Counted from the stretch's first letter, positions 16,630-25,545 are shown. The stretch: DNA of 47,396 bases from Rhodospirillaceae bacterium (GCA_018660265.1 JABJKS010000083.1:1-47396); one strand, 5' to 3'. The notes: generated from the letters alone by a model not told the origin. Numbers and translations are program-made.

Positions 16630-17760
16630 TTACCCAGCGGCGTCATCCAGAGATTTTTGCCGAATGGACCAGAACCGCATGGCCCGCTTGGCGGATTCGA
16701 TGGGGATTTCCTTGTACAATTCCAACAGGCCGGCGACCTCATCGGGGCTGCGTAATTGTTTCTGCACTTCAGTCCCCGCACCGTTGTCCACGGCACCATC
16801 GAGCAAAAGCACGATGGTGGAAAACGTGGAGAGATCGAAACCCTTGGCCCGGCAGGCCACGGCGACGGCCTCATGTCCCGGGGCGAAGACAATTCGCCGC
16901 GCGGTCTTTTGATCGATATCCGTCAGGTAGCCCAGGCTGGCGACAAATTCGGGCACCTGGCCCCGGCGCAGATACTGCACCAAAGCATCCTGGTTCAGTT
17001 GACCCAGGCGCATGCGCCGGCGGACAGCCTTTTCCACCCGGCCCAGATTTTCCTCTTCTTCCTCGGCCTCGCGGATCATGCCGCTTTCGGCTTCCGCCAA
17101 GATCTTATCAACGGCGGCCTCGTCCACATCCGCCCGTGTTAGAATATGCTTCTTCAGCTCGGCGCTCACCCACCAAAACATATTGTGCATAAGATCGGGG
17201 GGCAGATCATTACGGCCCAACAACGGTTCCTGTAAGACCTCGCTATTTTCCGAACGATCAACAATCGATTCCATTGCCGCGCGGGAAATTTCTGCGCTAT
17301 CGTTGTTGACCAGTGACAGCACCACGTCATCATCGCCCTTGGCCACCAAAGCGTCCGAGACGCCGGCGGTGACGTTCTCACGCAGGGAAATTGATAACAG
17401 ATGTTCCTTACCCTGTTTGTTGACAATATCGACAAGGTCCTGCTCGCTCAACGCACCACTGCTTTCCAGCAAGGGGCGGGCAACCTGGATTTCGTCGCTG
17501 GCCAATTGCCGGATTAGATCGGCCGGGGCATTTTCCAGATCGGCCAGGCGATAGCTCAAGCGGGCGCGAACCTCGCCCTCCACTTCCGTGACGACCCGAC
17601 CCAGAATCTCCGCGGCAATGGTCTGTTCCTGGTCATTCATCCCAGGCCCATTATCCATGAATAGGTCCGTCACACCCTCCAACAGCTCGCGCCGTTTTTC
17701 CGAGGACGCCTCTTGGGCGACCTCGATCAGGTTTTCAAGTTTGCTTGTATGTGCCGACAT
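16630..17760 (-). CDS. DUF2336 domain-containing protein
   Basis: This 376-residue protein matches the alphaproteobacterial DUF2336 family (COG5330), whose function is not established. It is nearly all helical and acidic, with repeated pair-of-helix segments such as LSYRLADLENAPADLIRQLA, DEIQVARPLLESSGALSEQD and ALVAKGDDDVVLSLVNNDSAEIS that resemble HEAT-like repeats. A run of Glu (EAEEEEENLG, about 234-243) precedes a basic stretch (VRRRMRLG). No membrane segment or signal peptide is present. The start has a good ribosome site (AAGAGGG). It stands alone, 205 nt downstream of tRNA-Gly and 85 nt from speE on the same strand. Confidence 0.85.
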   Translation of the reverse strand: MSAHTSKLENLIEVAQEASSEKRRELLEGVTDLFMDNGPGMNDQEQTIAAEILGRVVTEVEGEVRARLSYRLADLENAPADLIRQLASDEIQVARPLLESSGALSEQDLVDIVNKQGKEHLLSISLRENVTAGVSDALVAKGDDDVVLSLVNNDSAEISRAAMESIVDRSENSEVLQEPLLGRNDLPPDLMHNMFWWVSAELKKHILTRADVDEAAVDKILAEAESGMIREAEEEEENLGRVEKAVRRRMRLGQLNQDALVQYLRRGQVPEFVASLGYLTDIDQKTARRIVFAPGHEAVAVACRAKGFDLSTFSTIVLLLDGAVDNGAGTEVQKQLRSPDEVAGLLELYKEIPIESAKRAMRFWSIRQKSLDDAAG

Positions 17761-17965
17761 GCCCTCTTAACGCCCGAAAAATAATACAGTTCCAGACTTT
17801 CAGATTGGGCTGAAATAGTTAAAAAACAATGATATTGAGGATGCATTTAATCCCAGCGTATGAGATTTTCCGACCATGTTACATTATATGCATCAATGGC
17901 CCCTGGTCCGCTAAACTACGGTCCAAGGCGTTTGCACACCTGGCCGACCAAATATGACGGGAAAA

Positions 17966-18040
17966 TGGAGCGGGCGATGAGATTCGAACTCACGACTTCA
18001 ACCTTGGCAAGGTTGCGCTCTACCCCTGAGCTACGCCCGC
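17966..18040 (-). tRNA. tRNA-Gly(GCC)
   Basis: The minus strand folds as a complete cloverleaf of 75 nt: acceptor GCGGGCG/CGCCCGC, D arm GCTC/GAGC, anticodon stem CAACC/GGTTG around loop TTGCCAA with anticodon GCC, variable AAGTC, T arm GTGAG-TTCGAAT-CTCAT, discriminator T and an encoded CCA (plus-strand 17966-17968). The 205 nt downstream, before the DUF2336 gene, show no clear terminator. Confidence 0.98.
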
Positions 18041-18074
18041 GCCGAGATAGGCCCGGACTTGCCGGGCCGGCAGA

Positions 18075-18102
18075 TATATACGCCATTTATTCGATCTTGC
18101 AA
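18075..18102 (-). promoter_or_regulatory. Predicted promoter of tRNA-Gly
   Basis: On the minus strand TTGCAA (18097-18102) is followed after 16 nt by TATATA (18075-18080), a reasonable sigma-70-type pair. The expected start of transcription is near 18068, about 28 nt before the tRNA. A GC-rich stretch in between could act as a stringent-control discriminator. It lies in the short spacer shared with the divergent ProX-type gene. Confidence 0.45.
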
Positions 18103-18133
18103 GCACCGAGTGACCGCAAAAAAGGATTCCTGC

Positions 18134-18622
18134 ATGCCCGCCAGCCCTGAAGAGCTATTTCAACGCCTCAATGACCTGGATATTGCCCATGAGACGGCCC
18201 ATCACCGGGCCGTACATACCGTGGCGGAGGCCCAGGATGTGCGCGACAAAATTACCGGTGGCCACAGTAAAAATCTGTTTTTGCGCAACAAGAAAAAGCA
18301 AACCTGGCTGGTCTGCACCCTGGAAGACAAGCCCATTGATTTGAAGATAATGGCGGATCAGATCGGCGCGGGACGGCTCAGTTTCGGCTCGGCCGATCGC
18401 CTGGACGAGTATTTGGGCGTTCTACCGGGTTCCGTCACGCCCTTTGCCCTGATCAATGACCCGGATCTCAGAATTAGGGTTGTTTTGGACGCGGCCATGC
18501 TGGAACATGAACAATTGAACTTCCATCCCCTGGTCAACACCATGACCACAACCATTTCGTCCGTCGATTTGCTGAAATTCGTCCGTGCATGCGGACACGA
18601 GGCGTTGACGCCCCGGCTTTAG
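18134..18622 (+). CDS. YbaK/ProX-type prolyl-tRNA deacylase (PrdX-like)
   Basis: The 162-residue protein belongs to the free-standing editing-domain family that hydrolyses mischarged aminoacyl-tRNA, especially Ala-tRNA(Pro). Recognisable blocks are HETAHHRAVHTVAEAQDV near residues 18-35, GGHSKNLFLRNKKKQ near 42-56 with the conserved K-N-L-F-L, and LGVLPGSVTPFALIND near 95-110. The ATG at 18134 follows AAAAAAGGATTCCTGC and matches the family's N-terminus. It is a single plus-strand gene, 101 nt before the thioredoxin gene. Confidence 0.92.
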   Translation: MPASPEELFQRLNDLDIAHETAHHRAVHTVAEAQDVRDKITGGHSKNLFLRNKKKQTWLVCTLEDKPIDLKIMADQIGAGRLSFGSADRLDEYLGVLPGSVTPFALINDPDLRIRVVLDAAMLEHEQLNFHPLVNTMTTTISSVDLLKFVRACGHEALTPRL

Positions 18623-18723
18623 CATCGCATATCTGAGGGGAGAGACCATTTGTTTGCCGAAGCGCTTGACGCCGGGGCATGGGTGATCTTCTATGCGCGG
18701 AAATAGATGAGGTAGGAACGATT

Positions 18724-19632
18724 ATGGAACCGATTATTGGAGAGATGTCCGCCCCCGCCGATGCGGTCAAGGATGGCGATACCGCCAGCTTCGCTGTGGA
18801 TGTGATCGAGGCCAGCAGCACGGTTCCCGTTATCGTGGATTTTTGGGCCCCGTGGTGCGGGCCGTGCAAGACATTGGGGCCAACCATTGAAAAGGCGGTA
18901 AAGTCGTCGGGCGGCCAGGTTAAGCTGGTTAAGATCAATGTCGATGAGAACCAGCAATTGGCCCAGCAATTGCGTGTGCAATCGATCCCGGCGGTGTTTG
19001 CCTTCAAGGATGGCCAGCCGGTTGACGGCTTTGTCGGTGCCCAGCCGGAGAGCCAGATAAAGGCCTTTATTCAGCGCCTCACGGGCGATGCCGGTCCGTC
19101 ACCGATCGAACAGGCGTTGGAGCAGGCGGAAGCCGCCCTGGCCGCGGGTGAGATTGATACGGCCGCCGGTGTCTTTGGCCAGGTATTACAAGCGGATGCG
19201 GAGAACGCCCGTGCCGTGGCCGGCCTTTGCCAATGCCTGATTGAAAGTGGACAGCGCGATGATGCGCGCCAGATGCTGGACGGCCTGGAAGGCAAACTGG
19301 CCACAGACCCCGCCGTTATGTCCGCCCGCGCGGCCCTGGATCTGGCAGAGCAGTCGGCGGATGTGGGCGACGGTGATACCGCCGCCCTGCGGGCCCGCCT
19401 GGATACCGACGGCAACGACCACGAAGCGCGCATGGAGCTGTCCAAAGTTCTGTTAGCCGCGGGACAGCGTGAGGAAGCGGTGGATGAATTGCTGGAAGCG
19501 ATCCGCCGGGACCGGAATTGGAACGAAGAGGCCGCCCGCAAGCAATTGTTGACCTTGTTTGAAGCATTTGGCGCAATGGATGAGTTAACGGTGTCGGCCC
19601 GGCGGCGGTTGAGTTCGATCTTGTTTTCTTGA
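18724..19632 (+). CDS. Thioredoxin-like co-chaperone, CnoX/YbbN family
   Basis: An N-terminal thioredoxin domain (about residues 20-120; VIVDFWAPWCGPCKTLGPTI, CxxC = WCGPC, cis-Pro in QSIPAVFAF) is followed by TPR-like helices to residue 302, the architecture of CnoX, a chaperedoxin that protects and hands clients to GroEL in E. coli. Many CnoX proteins have SXXC; here the full CGPC motif suggests redox activity. The start at 18724 is favoured by AGGTAGGAA upstream; the frame from 18679 adds 15 unlike residues. It begins a three-gene plus-strand unit with the LON-domain and Trm112 genes. Confidence 0.92.
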   Translation: MEPIIGEMSAPADAVKDGDTASFAVDVIEASSTVPVIVDFWAPWCGPCKTLGPTIEKAVKSSGGQVKLVKINVDENQQLAQQLRVQSIPAVFAFKDGQPVDGFVGAQPESQIKAFIQRLTGDAGPSPIEQALEQAEAALAAGEIDTAAGVFGQVLQADAENARAVAGLCQCLIESGQRDDARQMLDGLEGKLATDPAVMSARAALDLAEQSADVGDGDTAALRARLDTDGNDHEARMELSKVLLAAGQREEAVDELLEAIRRDRNWNEEAARKQLLTLFEAFGAMDELTVSARRRLSSILFS

Positions 19633-19650
19633 GTTACCAGGTATCGTTCG

Positions 19651-20412
19651 ATGGATGATGACGACACAGACAACAGCATGGACAGTGGCGATGACGGCCA
19701 GGTCGAAAGCCTGCCGACACATATTCCGATCTTTCCCCTGAATGGTGTGTTGTTGTTGCCGGATGCCAAACTGCCCCTGAATATTTTTGAGCCGCGCTAC
19801 CTGGACATGATCCGCGACGCGATGTCGGGAAATCGTATTATCGGCATGATCCAACCGCTGCAGCGCACAAGTGGGCAGGCGGCGGGTAACGACAGCCGCG
19901 CCGGCCCTGGGGCAGTCTATGATATTGGCGGCGCCGGTCGCATCACAGCCTACGAAGAAACCCCCGACGGCCGTTTTGAAATAACCCTGACCGGGTTGTC
20001 CAGGTTTGCCATTAGTGAGGAATTGTCGGTCACCACCCGTTATCGACAGGTCGTGGCCGATTGGGACCGCTTCGCCGCCGATCGCTGGGGCGAGGACGAC
20101 GGCACCGGCGTGGACAGGAACCGGCTGTTGACCGCCTTGCGCGCCTATCTTGAACTGGCGCAAATTCCGGCCGAATGGGGCGCAATTGAAAAAGCGGAAA
20201 CCAGCGCCCTCATTACATCGTTGACCATGATCTGCCCCTTTGGCCCGGCAGAAAAACAGGCCTTGTTGGAGGCCCACGACCTTTATGAACGCAGCCGAAT
20301 TATGACCGCGCTGGTCGAGATGTCTTTATTGCAACGCACCGGTGGTGGCCGTGGCGGCGGCGGTAGCGGCGGCGGTGACGATCAGGATGACGACGACCAC
20401 AGGATACATTGA
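19651..20412 (+). CDS. LON substrate-binding domain protein
   Basis: The 253-residue protein is the stand-alone N-terminal domain of Lon protease (PUA-like, COG2802), lacking AAA+ and peptidase parts. [20 protein letters not shown] and [14 protein letters not shown] at about 27-60 are the family signature. The C-terminus ends in a Gly-rich then Asp/His-rich tail ([23 protein letters not shown]) that may be disordered or bind metal. It starts 18 nt after the CnoX-like gene and ends 2 nt before the Trm112 gene; this order is common in alphaproteobacteria. Its role is probably protein quality control but is not proven. Confidence 0.92.
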   Translation: MDDDDTDNSMDSGDDGQVESLPTHIPIFPLNGVLLLPDAKLPLNIFEPRYLDMIRDAMSGNRIIGMIQPLQRTSGQAAGNDSRAGPGAVYDIGGAGRITAYEETPDGRFEITLTGLSRFAISEELSVTTRYRQVVADWDRFAADRWGEDDGTGVDRNRLLTALRAYLELAQIPAEWGAIEKAETSALITSLTMICPFGPAEKQALLEAHDLYERSRIMTALVEMSLLQRTGGGRGGGGSGGGDDQDDDDHRIH

Positions 20413-20414
20413 TT

Positions 20415-20639
20415 ATGAGCGATGATGGTTCACAAAACGGTCCCATGGAAGATCTTGATGCTGCCACGGGCATCGACCCGAAATTGTTGGAAATACTGGT
20501 CTGTCCCCTGACCAAAGGCCCCTTGCAATATGATCCCAAGGCCCAGGAATTAATCTCCCAACAGGCGCGCCTGGCCTACCCCATTCGTGAAGGCATCCCC
20601 ATCATGTTGGTCGATGAGGCCCGCAGCATAGACGACTAA
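20415..20639 (+). CDS. Trm112-family (UPF0434) small protein
   Basis: This 74-residue protein has the Trm112p-like core: [40 protein letters not shown]. Only one Cys remains in the position where zinc-binding homologues carry a CPxC-type pair, so it may not bind zinc. In other organisms Trm112 proteins support methyltransferases; the bacterial small form has no fixed role. The ATG at 20415 is preferred over the TTG at 20409. The gene closes the CnoX/LON unit and its stop overlaps the convergent lipoprotein gene by 4 nt. Confidence 0.9.
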   Translation: MSDDGSQNGPMEDLDAATGIDPKLLEILVCPLTKGPLQYDPKAQELISQQARLAYPIREGIPIMLVDEARSIDD

Positions 20640-21562
20640 AATACGGTTTTGCCAGTATCGTTCTGCGCCGTCGCCCGGTTCAGCAATTGGCCAAAACAAT
20701 CCTGTTGGAACAGACGATCTGATCCCGTGGTTGTACCTAGCGCGCTTCCGGGCAATTGCGACCCATTTGATGGCATCCACGAGCCATTCGGGTAGGCGCG
20801 TCGCGTAGCGCGATGTGGTTCATCGGGCAAGCGGCGTAACGCATCCGAATGGCTCGTGGGTGCCACCGGAGGCCGTCTCACCAAACCCTGTGGCGGCGTT
20901 ACGGTCCTTGGGAGATGCCCCACATCGCCCGTCGAACCGCGCCTACCCACAGGGATTGGTAAGACGGTCAAATGGGTCGCAATTGCCCGGAAACGCGCTA
21001 GCGCCATGACATCCTTCTGGCGGGGAACGGCGTCTACATGAGAAACCCGATAGGGGCTATTCGCATCGTCGGCATACAAAAACAAATGCAGCACGCATCG
21101 GCCGGCAACATATTGCCAGACTTCTGCCGGTGGCTCGTTGCGGCGAAGGGTCGGTTTCCCCAGCATCGCGCCCAATTCCCGACGGTCTATGCCGACGAGT
21201 TGACGTAGGTCCGGGGCCGGCGTCAAGACCTTGTTTGGCGGCGGTTCAGGAAGTGTCACGGGTCGTTTCACGGCAGGCAACGTAGATGCTGCGGGGGGTA
21301 CGGGCGGCTGATCGGGGATATTCTTATATGATCGCTGGCGCGGGCCATCCGCGACCCCTGTGTCGTCGGATTTGTGGCCAGTGTTATCAATGACAGGTGC
21401 CTGGACAGGTGCCTGGGTTCCCGGAACGCTGGCAACCGGCGTCGCCACCGTCTCGAAATTCGCGGGTTTCGACACTTCGCCACTGTTTTGACCACCGGCA
21501 CAGGCAGCCAGCCATAACGCCATGCCCAGGGGACAGAGAACCCTTAGCGTCGCAATCTTCAT
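20636..21562 (-). CDS. Lipoprotein interrupted in frame by an 87-codon palindromic element
   Basis: From the ATG at 21562 the protein starts with a lipoprotein signal peptide ([21 protein letters not shown], lipidated Cys21), then a proline-rich linker (about 25-110) and a compact domain ([38 protein letters not shown]). At residue 187 the reading frame enters a 261-bp palindromic element and leaves it at 275 into [20 protein letters not shown]. Removing 261 bp restores [12 protein letters not shown], a smooth junction and a 221-residue protein. The insertion keeps the frame and has no stop. It probably splits the C-terminal domain whose Cys in QQDCF may pair with that in AGRCV. The function is unknown; an outer-membrane location is likely. 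Its stop overlaps that of the Trm112 gene. Confidence 0.85.
   Translation of the reverse strand: MKIATLRVLCPLGMALWLAACAGGQNSGEVSKPANFETVATPVASVPGTQAPVQAPVIDNTGHKSDDTGVADGPRQRSYKNIPDQPPVPPAASTLPAVKRPVTLPEPPPNKVLTPAPDLRQLVGIDRRELGAMLGKPTLRRNEPPAEVWQYVAGRCVLHLFLYADDANSPYRVSHVDAVPRQKDVMALARFRAIATHLTVLPIPVGRRGSTGDVGHLPRTVTPPQGLVRRPPVAPTSHSDALRRLPDEPHRATRRAYPNGSWMPSNGSQLPGSALGTTTGSDRLFQQDCFGQLLNRATAQNDTGKTVF
20741..21001. repeat. 261-bp palindromic (MITE/RPE-like) element, copy A
   Basis: The ends are inverted repeats of 34 bp: 20737-20770 (CTAGCGCGCTTCCGGGCAAT and onwards) against 20968-21001, 33 of 34 matching. CTAG at 20737-20740 and 20998-21001 may be the target duplication. Inside is a perfect 15-bp hairpin, 20777-20791 with 20845-20859 (CCACGAGCCATTCGG / CCGAATGGCTCGTGG), and a third inverted pair around 20872-20892 and 20948-20968 (CCGTCTCACCAAACCCTGTG against CCGTCTTACCAATCCCTGTG). 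It codes for no transposase. It lies inside the lipoprotein gene, and 261 is a multiple of three. A relative is at 47288-47396. Confidence 0.9.
21392..21415 (-). repeat. 12-bp tandem duplication in the lipoprotein linker
   Basis: GACAGGTGCCTG is present twice, at 21392-21403 and 21404-21415, giving the repeated QAPV in the Pro-rich linker of the lipoprotein. The 12-bp unit preserves the frame. Confidence 0.8.
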
Positions 21563-21632
21563 TGCGTTCTGCACCGACTTAAACTTTGTTTCCAACATCG
21601 CCCCGGCATCGTCTGGATTAACCCACCTGCAA

Positions 21633-22112
21633 TTAACCGTTCCCGCCCGCACCGGTGCTGGATTTGGCCGCGCCAGGGTTGAGTACTTCTAATGTGCCGA
21701 CGATTTCGCCACCGGATTCGATGCATAATTTGCCATAGCGCACATCGCCCTCGATCCGGCCCTTGGCCTTTACAGTCAGTTCCCCGCGGACGGTCAAATT
21801 GCCTTCAAAGTTGCCGCTGATGGTGGCTTCTTCGATAACGGCGGAACCTTTGAAATATCCCGTTTCGGCAACTTCGATGGATTGGGAATTTTCCAATGCA
21901 GCCTCAACCCGGCCCTCTACCACAAGCTGGTCGCATGCGGTGATCTGGCCATTCAGCACAATATCCCGGCCCACCACCAGCTTCTTGCCGCTTTCAGACG
22001 AAGCCGAAGGCTGCCCCACCCGTAATGGCGCACCTGGCAGATCCGGCAGGCGGCGCGTAATTTCTGGCCGAAATGCCGATGTGGACTGCGAACTTTCCTC
22101 TTCGTTGGCCAT
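21633..22112 (-). CDS. Bactofilin family protein
   Basis: Bactofilins polymerise without nucleotide into filaments that position cell-wall or envelope enzymes. The 159-residue product has a disordered Ser-rich N-terminus (1-45), a beta-helical core (about 46-145) with the periodic pattern LVVGRDIVLNGQITACDQLV, VEGRVEAALENSQSIEVAE, GSAVIEEATISGNFEGNLTV, and a short disordered tail (AAKSSTGAGGNG). The start at 22112 (MANEEESSQ) follows GGAAGCAGGCG; the frame from 22139 adds nine basic residues. The lipoprotein gene lies 70 nt downstream on the same strand, so the two could share a transcript and an envelope role. Confidence 0.93.
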   Translation of the reverse strand: MANEEESSQSTSAFRPEITRRLPDLPGAPLRVGQPSASSESGKKLVVGRDIVLNGQITACDQLVVEGRVEAALENSQSIEVAETGYFKGSAVIEEATISGNFEGNLTVRGELTVKAKGRIEGDVRYGKLCIESGGEIVGTLEVLNPGAAKSSTGAGGNG

Positions 22113-22196
22113 CGCCTGCTTCCTATTCCTATGGTTCAATTCGTGTGCCCTAAACCGTGAAGGCCGCGCGCAATGCGCTGCCTCCGGTCGATCGAT

Positions 22197-22901
22197 TTAA
22201 GACACGATATCTTTTGTTTGGCGGCCTTGCAAAGCCTTGAAAATATGTAGCATGAACGCGGTCGCCAAAATCGGCACAACAAGGTTCACAATCGGGACCG
22301 TGATCAAAAACGCAATAACAACACCGGCCATGAAAACCTTGAGCCCATTCGCTTTGCGCAGCTGTCGAGCCGCTTTTGCGTCCTCATGTCTTAGACTTAC
22401 AAGCTCAAAATATTCCCGAGACAGAAGATAGCCATTTAAGCCATAGAAAATACAGGCAAAAAGTGGAGGAAACAATAACGCAATCAGATAAAACGGTATG
22501 GCCAGAACATTCAGCAACAAGGTAATACCGATGAAGCGGATGGAAACACCAATGGTCTTGGAAAAGTCCGCTGAAAGGCCCGGATTATCACCTGGGTAAT
22601 GGCGTTTTTCCACGGCCTCGGCGATATCATCGAGAAACAGGCCGCCAATTAATGTCGCCGTGGCAGAAAATGTCAGCACCAGAATGGCAAAAAACACCAA
22701 AGCACCGCCTGCTTCCAAAAGGCTGTTGGCCCATTGCAGCCAATCAGATTCGAAATATGTCACCTGCGGTACAAGCCAGTAAAACAACAAAGTCAGGCCC
22801 ACGAACAGGGCCAGGGTGAAAAGAACGCTTTTGATCACCACGCCCCGAAATATCGGGTCGGCGATTTGTCCAACAGTTAAAGATGCAGCCCTTAACAGCA
22901 T
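22197..22901 (-). CDS. EI24/CysZ-like membrane protein
   Basis: The 234-residue protein has about four to five hydrophobic segments (near 24-45, 65-88, 118-150, 192-218) and the EI24-domain features SLTVGQIADPIFRGVVIKSV at the N-terminus, FLDDIAEAVEKRHYPGD near 90-106 and GLNGYLLSREYFELVSLRHE near 156-175. CysZ relatives conduct sulfate in gammaproteobacteria; the alphaproteobacterial members are not assigned a substrate. A good ribosome site (GAGGAAAATTC) supports the ATG at 22901. It ends 84 nt before the bactofilin gene on the same strand. Confidence 0.88.
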   Translation of the reverse strand: MLLRAASLTVGQIADPIFRGVVIKSVLFTLALFVGLTLLFYWLVPQVTYFESDWLQWANSLLEAGGALVFFAILVLTFSATATLIGGLFLDDIAEAVEKRHYPGDNPGLSADFSKTIGVSIRFIGITLLLNVLAIPFYLIALLFPPLFACIFYGLNGYLLSREYFELVSLRHEDAKAARQLRKANGLKVFMAGVVIAFLITVPIVNLVVPILATAFMLHIFKALQGRQTKDIVS

Positions 22902-23020
22902 GAATTTTCCTCAGCTTCAGCAATTGTCACAGCAAATTATCGTGACCACCCCAATTTGGTATTATGTAGGCACTTTGGTTGAATTTGGAAGGTCCCGTCT
23001 TGCGCGGCCCAAACTGAACG

Positions 23021-24448
23021 TCATTTCGAACGCGGATCGATCGGTGTCTGCCATTGTAAATCCTGATTGGCCTCAAAGGCAGCGGCGGCGGACAGCAATG
23101 CCGCCTCTGCCCGCGGCGGTGCGACCAGTTGTAATCCGACAGGCAGGCCGGCCTTGGTGAAACCACAAGGTACGGACACCGCAGGACAGCCTGTGGGGGT
23201 GATAACAAAGGTGTGCATCAACCAATCCACATAATTGTCAAATTTAACCCCGGCCACTTCATCCAAATACCGAATTTCCACCGGGAATGGCGCGGCCATC
23301 ACTGTCGGCGTGACAAGAAGGTCATAGGTTTCAAAGAATGTGCACATATTGTTGTACAGTCGCCCCCGTACCGTTCGGGCATCGGCGACGTCCTCGGTCG
23401 ACAATGCCAGACCATGTTCATAGTTCCAGATCACTTCCGGCTTCAGCAGGTCCCGATGTTTGGTCATATGCATCTTTTTGGAGGCGACATAATCGGCCCC
23501 GCGCAGGGTCTGGAACATTTTTTGTGCGCCTGTGAAATCCGAACAGGCTTCTTCAACCTTTGTGCCCAGATCGGCAAATGATTGCGCCGCCCTGGCACAA
23601 ATTTCAGCAATTTCAGGCTCCACCGGCGCAACCCCCAAAGTCGCGCTCCAGCCAATCCGTTTAGGTGGCGTCGCCCGTTGGGCGGCGGCCAGGAAGGGCT
23701 CGTTCGGGATCGGCAATGAGATCGGATCGCGGGCGTATTGACCGACCATGGCATCCAGCATCAGGGCCACATCGCCGACGTTTCGTGCCATGGGACCGGT
23801 CACACTCAGATCGCCGAACAGGCCGGTCGAGGTGGAGGTGCCCCGGGGGCAGCGCCCGGGCGAGGGGCGAAAGCCGACGATAGAGCAAAAAGCACCAGGA
23901 ATGCGCAAGGAACCACCGAGATCACTGCCCGTGGCCAACCACGCTTGCCCCGTCGCCAGATTAACCGCCGCCCCACCGGAAGAGCCACCGCAGGTCATGC
24001 GGGTATCCCACGGGTTGCGCGTCGCGCCGAACACTTCGTTGAAGGTATTCGCACCGGCGCCAAATTCAGGGGTATTCGATTTGCCAATGACGATGGCGCC
24101 ATTGCTTTCAAGGTTCTGCACCATCAAATCCGATTCGGTGGAAATGTGATCGGCAAAGATGGGGGAGCCCTCCGTGCACCGCACACCTTCGACCTGATAC
24201 AAATCCTTAACTGAAACCGGCAGGCCGTACAGGTAGCCCGGCCCCGGCTGATCGGGATGCCCTTCTGCCTCTATACGGGTCGCATGCGCCATAGCGCGAT
24301 CCAAACACACCGTGACCATGGCGTTTACCGCGCCATCGGTCGCCTCTATACGCTGGGCCGAGGCCGCGACCGCCTCGGTGGGCCGAACCTCGCCCGAGGC
24401 TAGCAGGTTTACCATTTCACAAGCTGTTTTGCGCCATAACTCCGACAT
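23021..24448 (-). CDS. Amidase (amidase signature family)
   Basis: The 475-residue enzyme carries the Ser-cis-Ser-Lys triad: Lys in LPVSVKDLYQVEG near residue 80, cis-Ser in TCGGSSGGAAVNLATG near 150-165, and the nucleophile Ser in GSDLGGSLRIPGAF near 174-187. The length and the C-terminal GCPAVSVPCGFTKAGLPVGL are typical of the family, which includes GatA-like and aryl or indoleacetamide amidases; lack of gatB/gatC nearby argues for a catabolic amidase. GAGGATACGCAT precedes the ATG. It is divergent from the adenosine kinase gene with a spacer of about 100 nt. Confidence 0.93.
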   Translation of the reverse strand: MSELWRKTACEMVNLLASGEVRPTEAVAASAQRIEATDGAVNAMVTVCLDRAMAHATRIEAEGHPDQPGPGYLYGLPVSVKDLYQVEGVRCTEGSPIFADHISTESDLMVQNLESNGAIVIGKSNTPEFGAGANTFNEVFGATRNPWDTRMTCGGSSGGAAVNLATGQAWLATGSDLGGSLRIPGAFCSIVGFRPSPGRCPRGTSTSTGLFGDLSVTGPMARNVGDVALMLDAMVGQYARDPISLPIPNEPFLAAAQRATPPKRIGWSATLGVAPVEPEIAEICARAAQSFADLGTKVEEACSDFTGAQKMFQTLRGADYVASKKMHMTKHRDLLKPEVIWNYEHGLALSTEDVADARTVRGRLYNNMCTFFETYDLLVTPTVMAAPFPVEIRYLDEVAGVKFDNYVDWLMHTFVITPTGCPAVSVPCGFTKAGLPVGLQLVAPPRAEAALLSAAAAFEANQDLQWQTPIDPRSK

Positions 24449-24552
24449 ATGCGTATCCTCAAAAAATGCTCAACTGGACAAGCTTGGCTTGCGCCCCGCG
24501 AAGCGACTTCTATACTGCCACAGCCTACCACAGCAACAGTGAGAAGATAATA

Positions 24553-25545
24553 ATGGTGGAAATCCGTTATGACGTGCTGGGCATCGGCAATGCAATTGTT
24601 GATGTACTCGCCACCACAGAAGACAGCTTCCTTGTCGAGCAGGACATGGCCAAAGGGGCGATGACGCTAATCGACGCAGAGCGGGCCGAACAGCTTTATG
24701 CCGCCATGGCGGCAGGCACCGAAAGCTCCGGCGGATCGGCCGCCAATACTGTGGCTGGTGTAGCTGCCTTAGGTCGCCGGGCCTGTTTCGTTGGTAAGGT
24801 GGCTGACGATCAGTTGGGTCAGGTATTTGCCCACGATATCCGTGCTGTTGGCGTGGATTTCCTATCCGACCCGGCCACGGGCGGGGCACCGACGGCGCGC
24901 TGTCTGATCAACGTCACCCCGGATGCCATGCGCACCATGAACACCTTCCTTGGTGCCTGCGTGGAACTGGGGCCGGAAGACGTGGATGAGGATCAAATCG
25001 CCGCCTCGGCCATCACCTATCTGGAGGGATATTTGTGGGATCCACCCGGTGCCAAGGAAGCCTTCATGAAAGCCATGGGTGCCGCACGCGCTGCCGACCG
25101 CAAGGTCGCGTTGAGCCTGTCGGACGGCTTTTGCGTTGATCGCCATCGGGAAGAGTTTCTGGATCTGGTTGAACATCACGTCGATATCCTGTTTGCCAAC
25201 GAAGACGAGATCAAGTCGTTGTACGAGACTGATGAATTTGACACGGCCATGCAGGCAGCCCGGGAACATTGCGAAATTGCGGCATTGACCCGGTCTGAAA
25301 AAGGCGCGGTGATCGTCTCTGGCGATGAAGTGCATGTTATTGATGCTGAACCTGTCGCCCGGGTGGTCGATACCACAGGGGCCGGGGACATCTATGCCGC
25401 GGGCTTCCTGACCGGTTTGGCCGAAGGGCGCGGCCTGCGCGACTGCGGACACATGGCGGGGATCGGCGCGGCCGAAGTGATTTCGCACATGGGTGCACGG
25501 CCGGAGGCTGATCTGAAAGCCTTGATGAAGGAAAAACTAAGCTAG
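24553..25545 (+). CDS. Adenosine kinase (PfkB family)
   Basis: The 330-residue sugar kinase has the adenosine-kinase start YDVLGIGNAIVDVLATTED, the GGSAANTVAGVAALG motif near residue 57, the NEDEIKSLY substrate region near 215 and the C-terminal PfkB signature DTTGAGDIYAAGF near 275-287 with the catalytic Asp. It would phosphorylate adenosine to AMP. The start at 24553 (MVEIRYDVLG) is chosen over the longer frame from 24466, whose extra 29 residues are not kinase-like. A terminator follows at 25580. The adenosine formed by the SAM hydrolase encoded at 10581 is one possible substrate source. Confidence 0.92.
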   Translation: MVEIRYDVLGIGNAIVDVLATTEDSFLVEQDMAKGAMTLIDAERAEQLYAAMAAGTESSGGSAANTVAGVAALGRRACFVGKVADDQLGQVFAHDIRAVGVDFLSDPATGGAPTARCLINVTPDAMRTMNTFLGACVELGPEDVDEDQIAASAITYLEGYLWDPPGAKEAFMKAMGAARAADRKVALSLSDGFCVDRHREEFLDLVEHHVDILFANEDEIKSLYETDEFDTAMQAAREHCEIAALTRSEKGAVIVSGDEVHVIDAEPVARVVDTTGAGDIYAAGFLTGLAEGRGLRDCGHMAGIGAAEVISHMGARPEADLKALMKEKLS

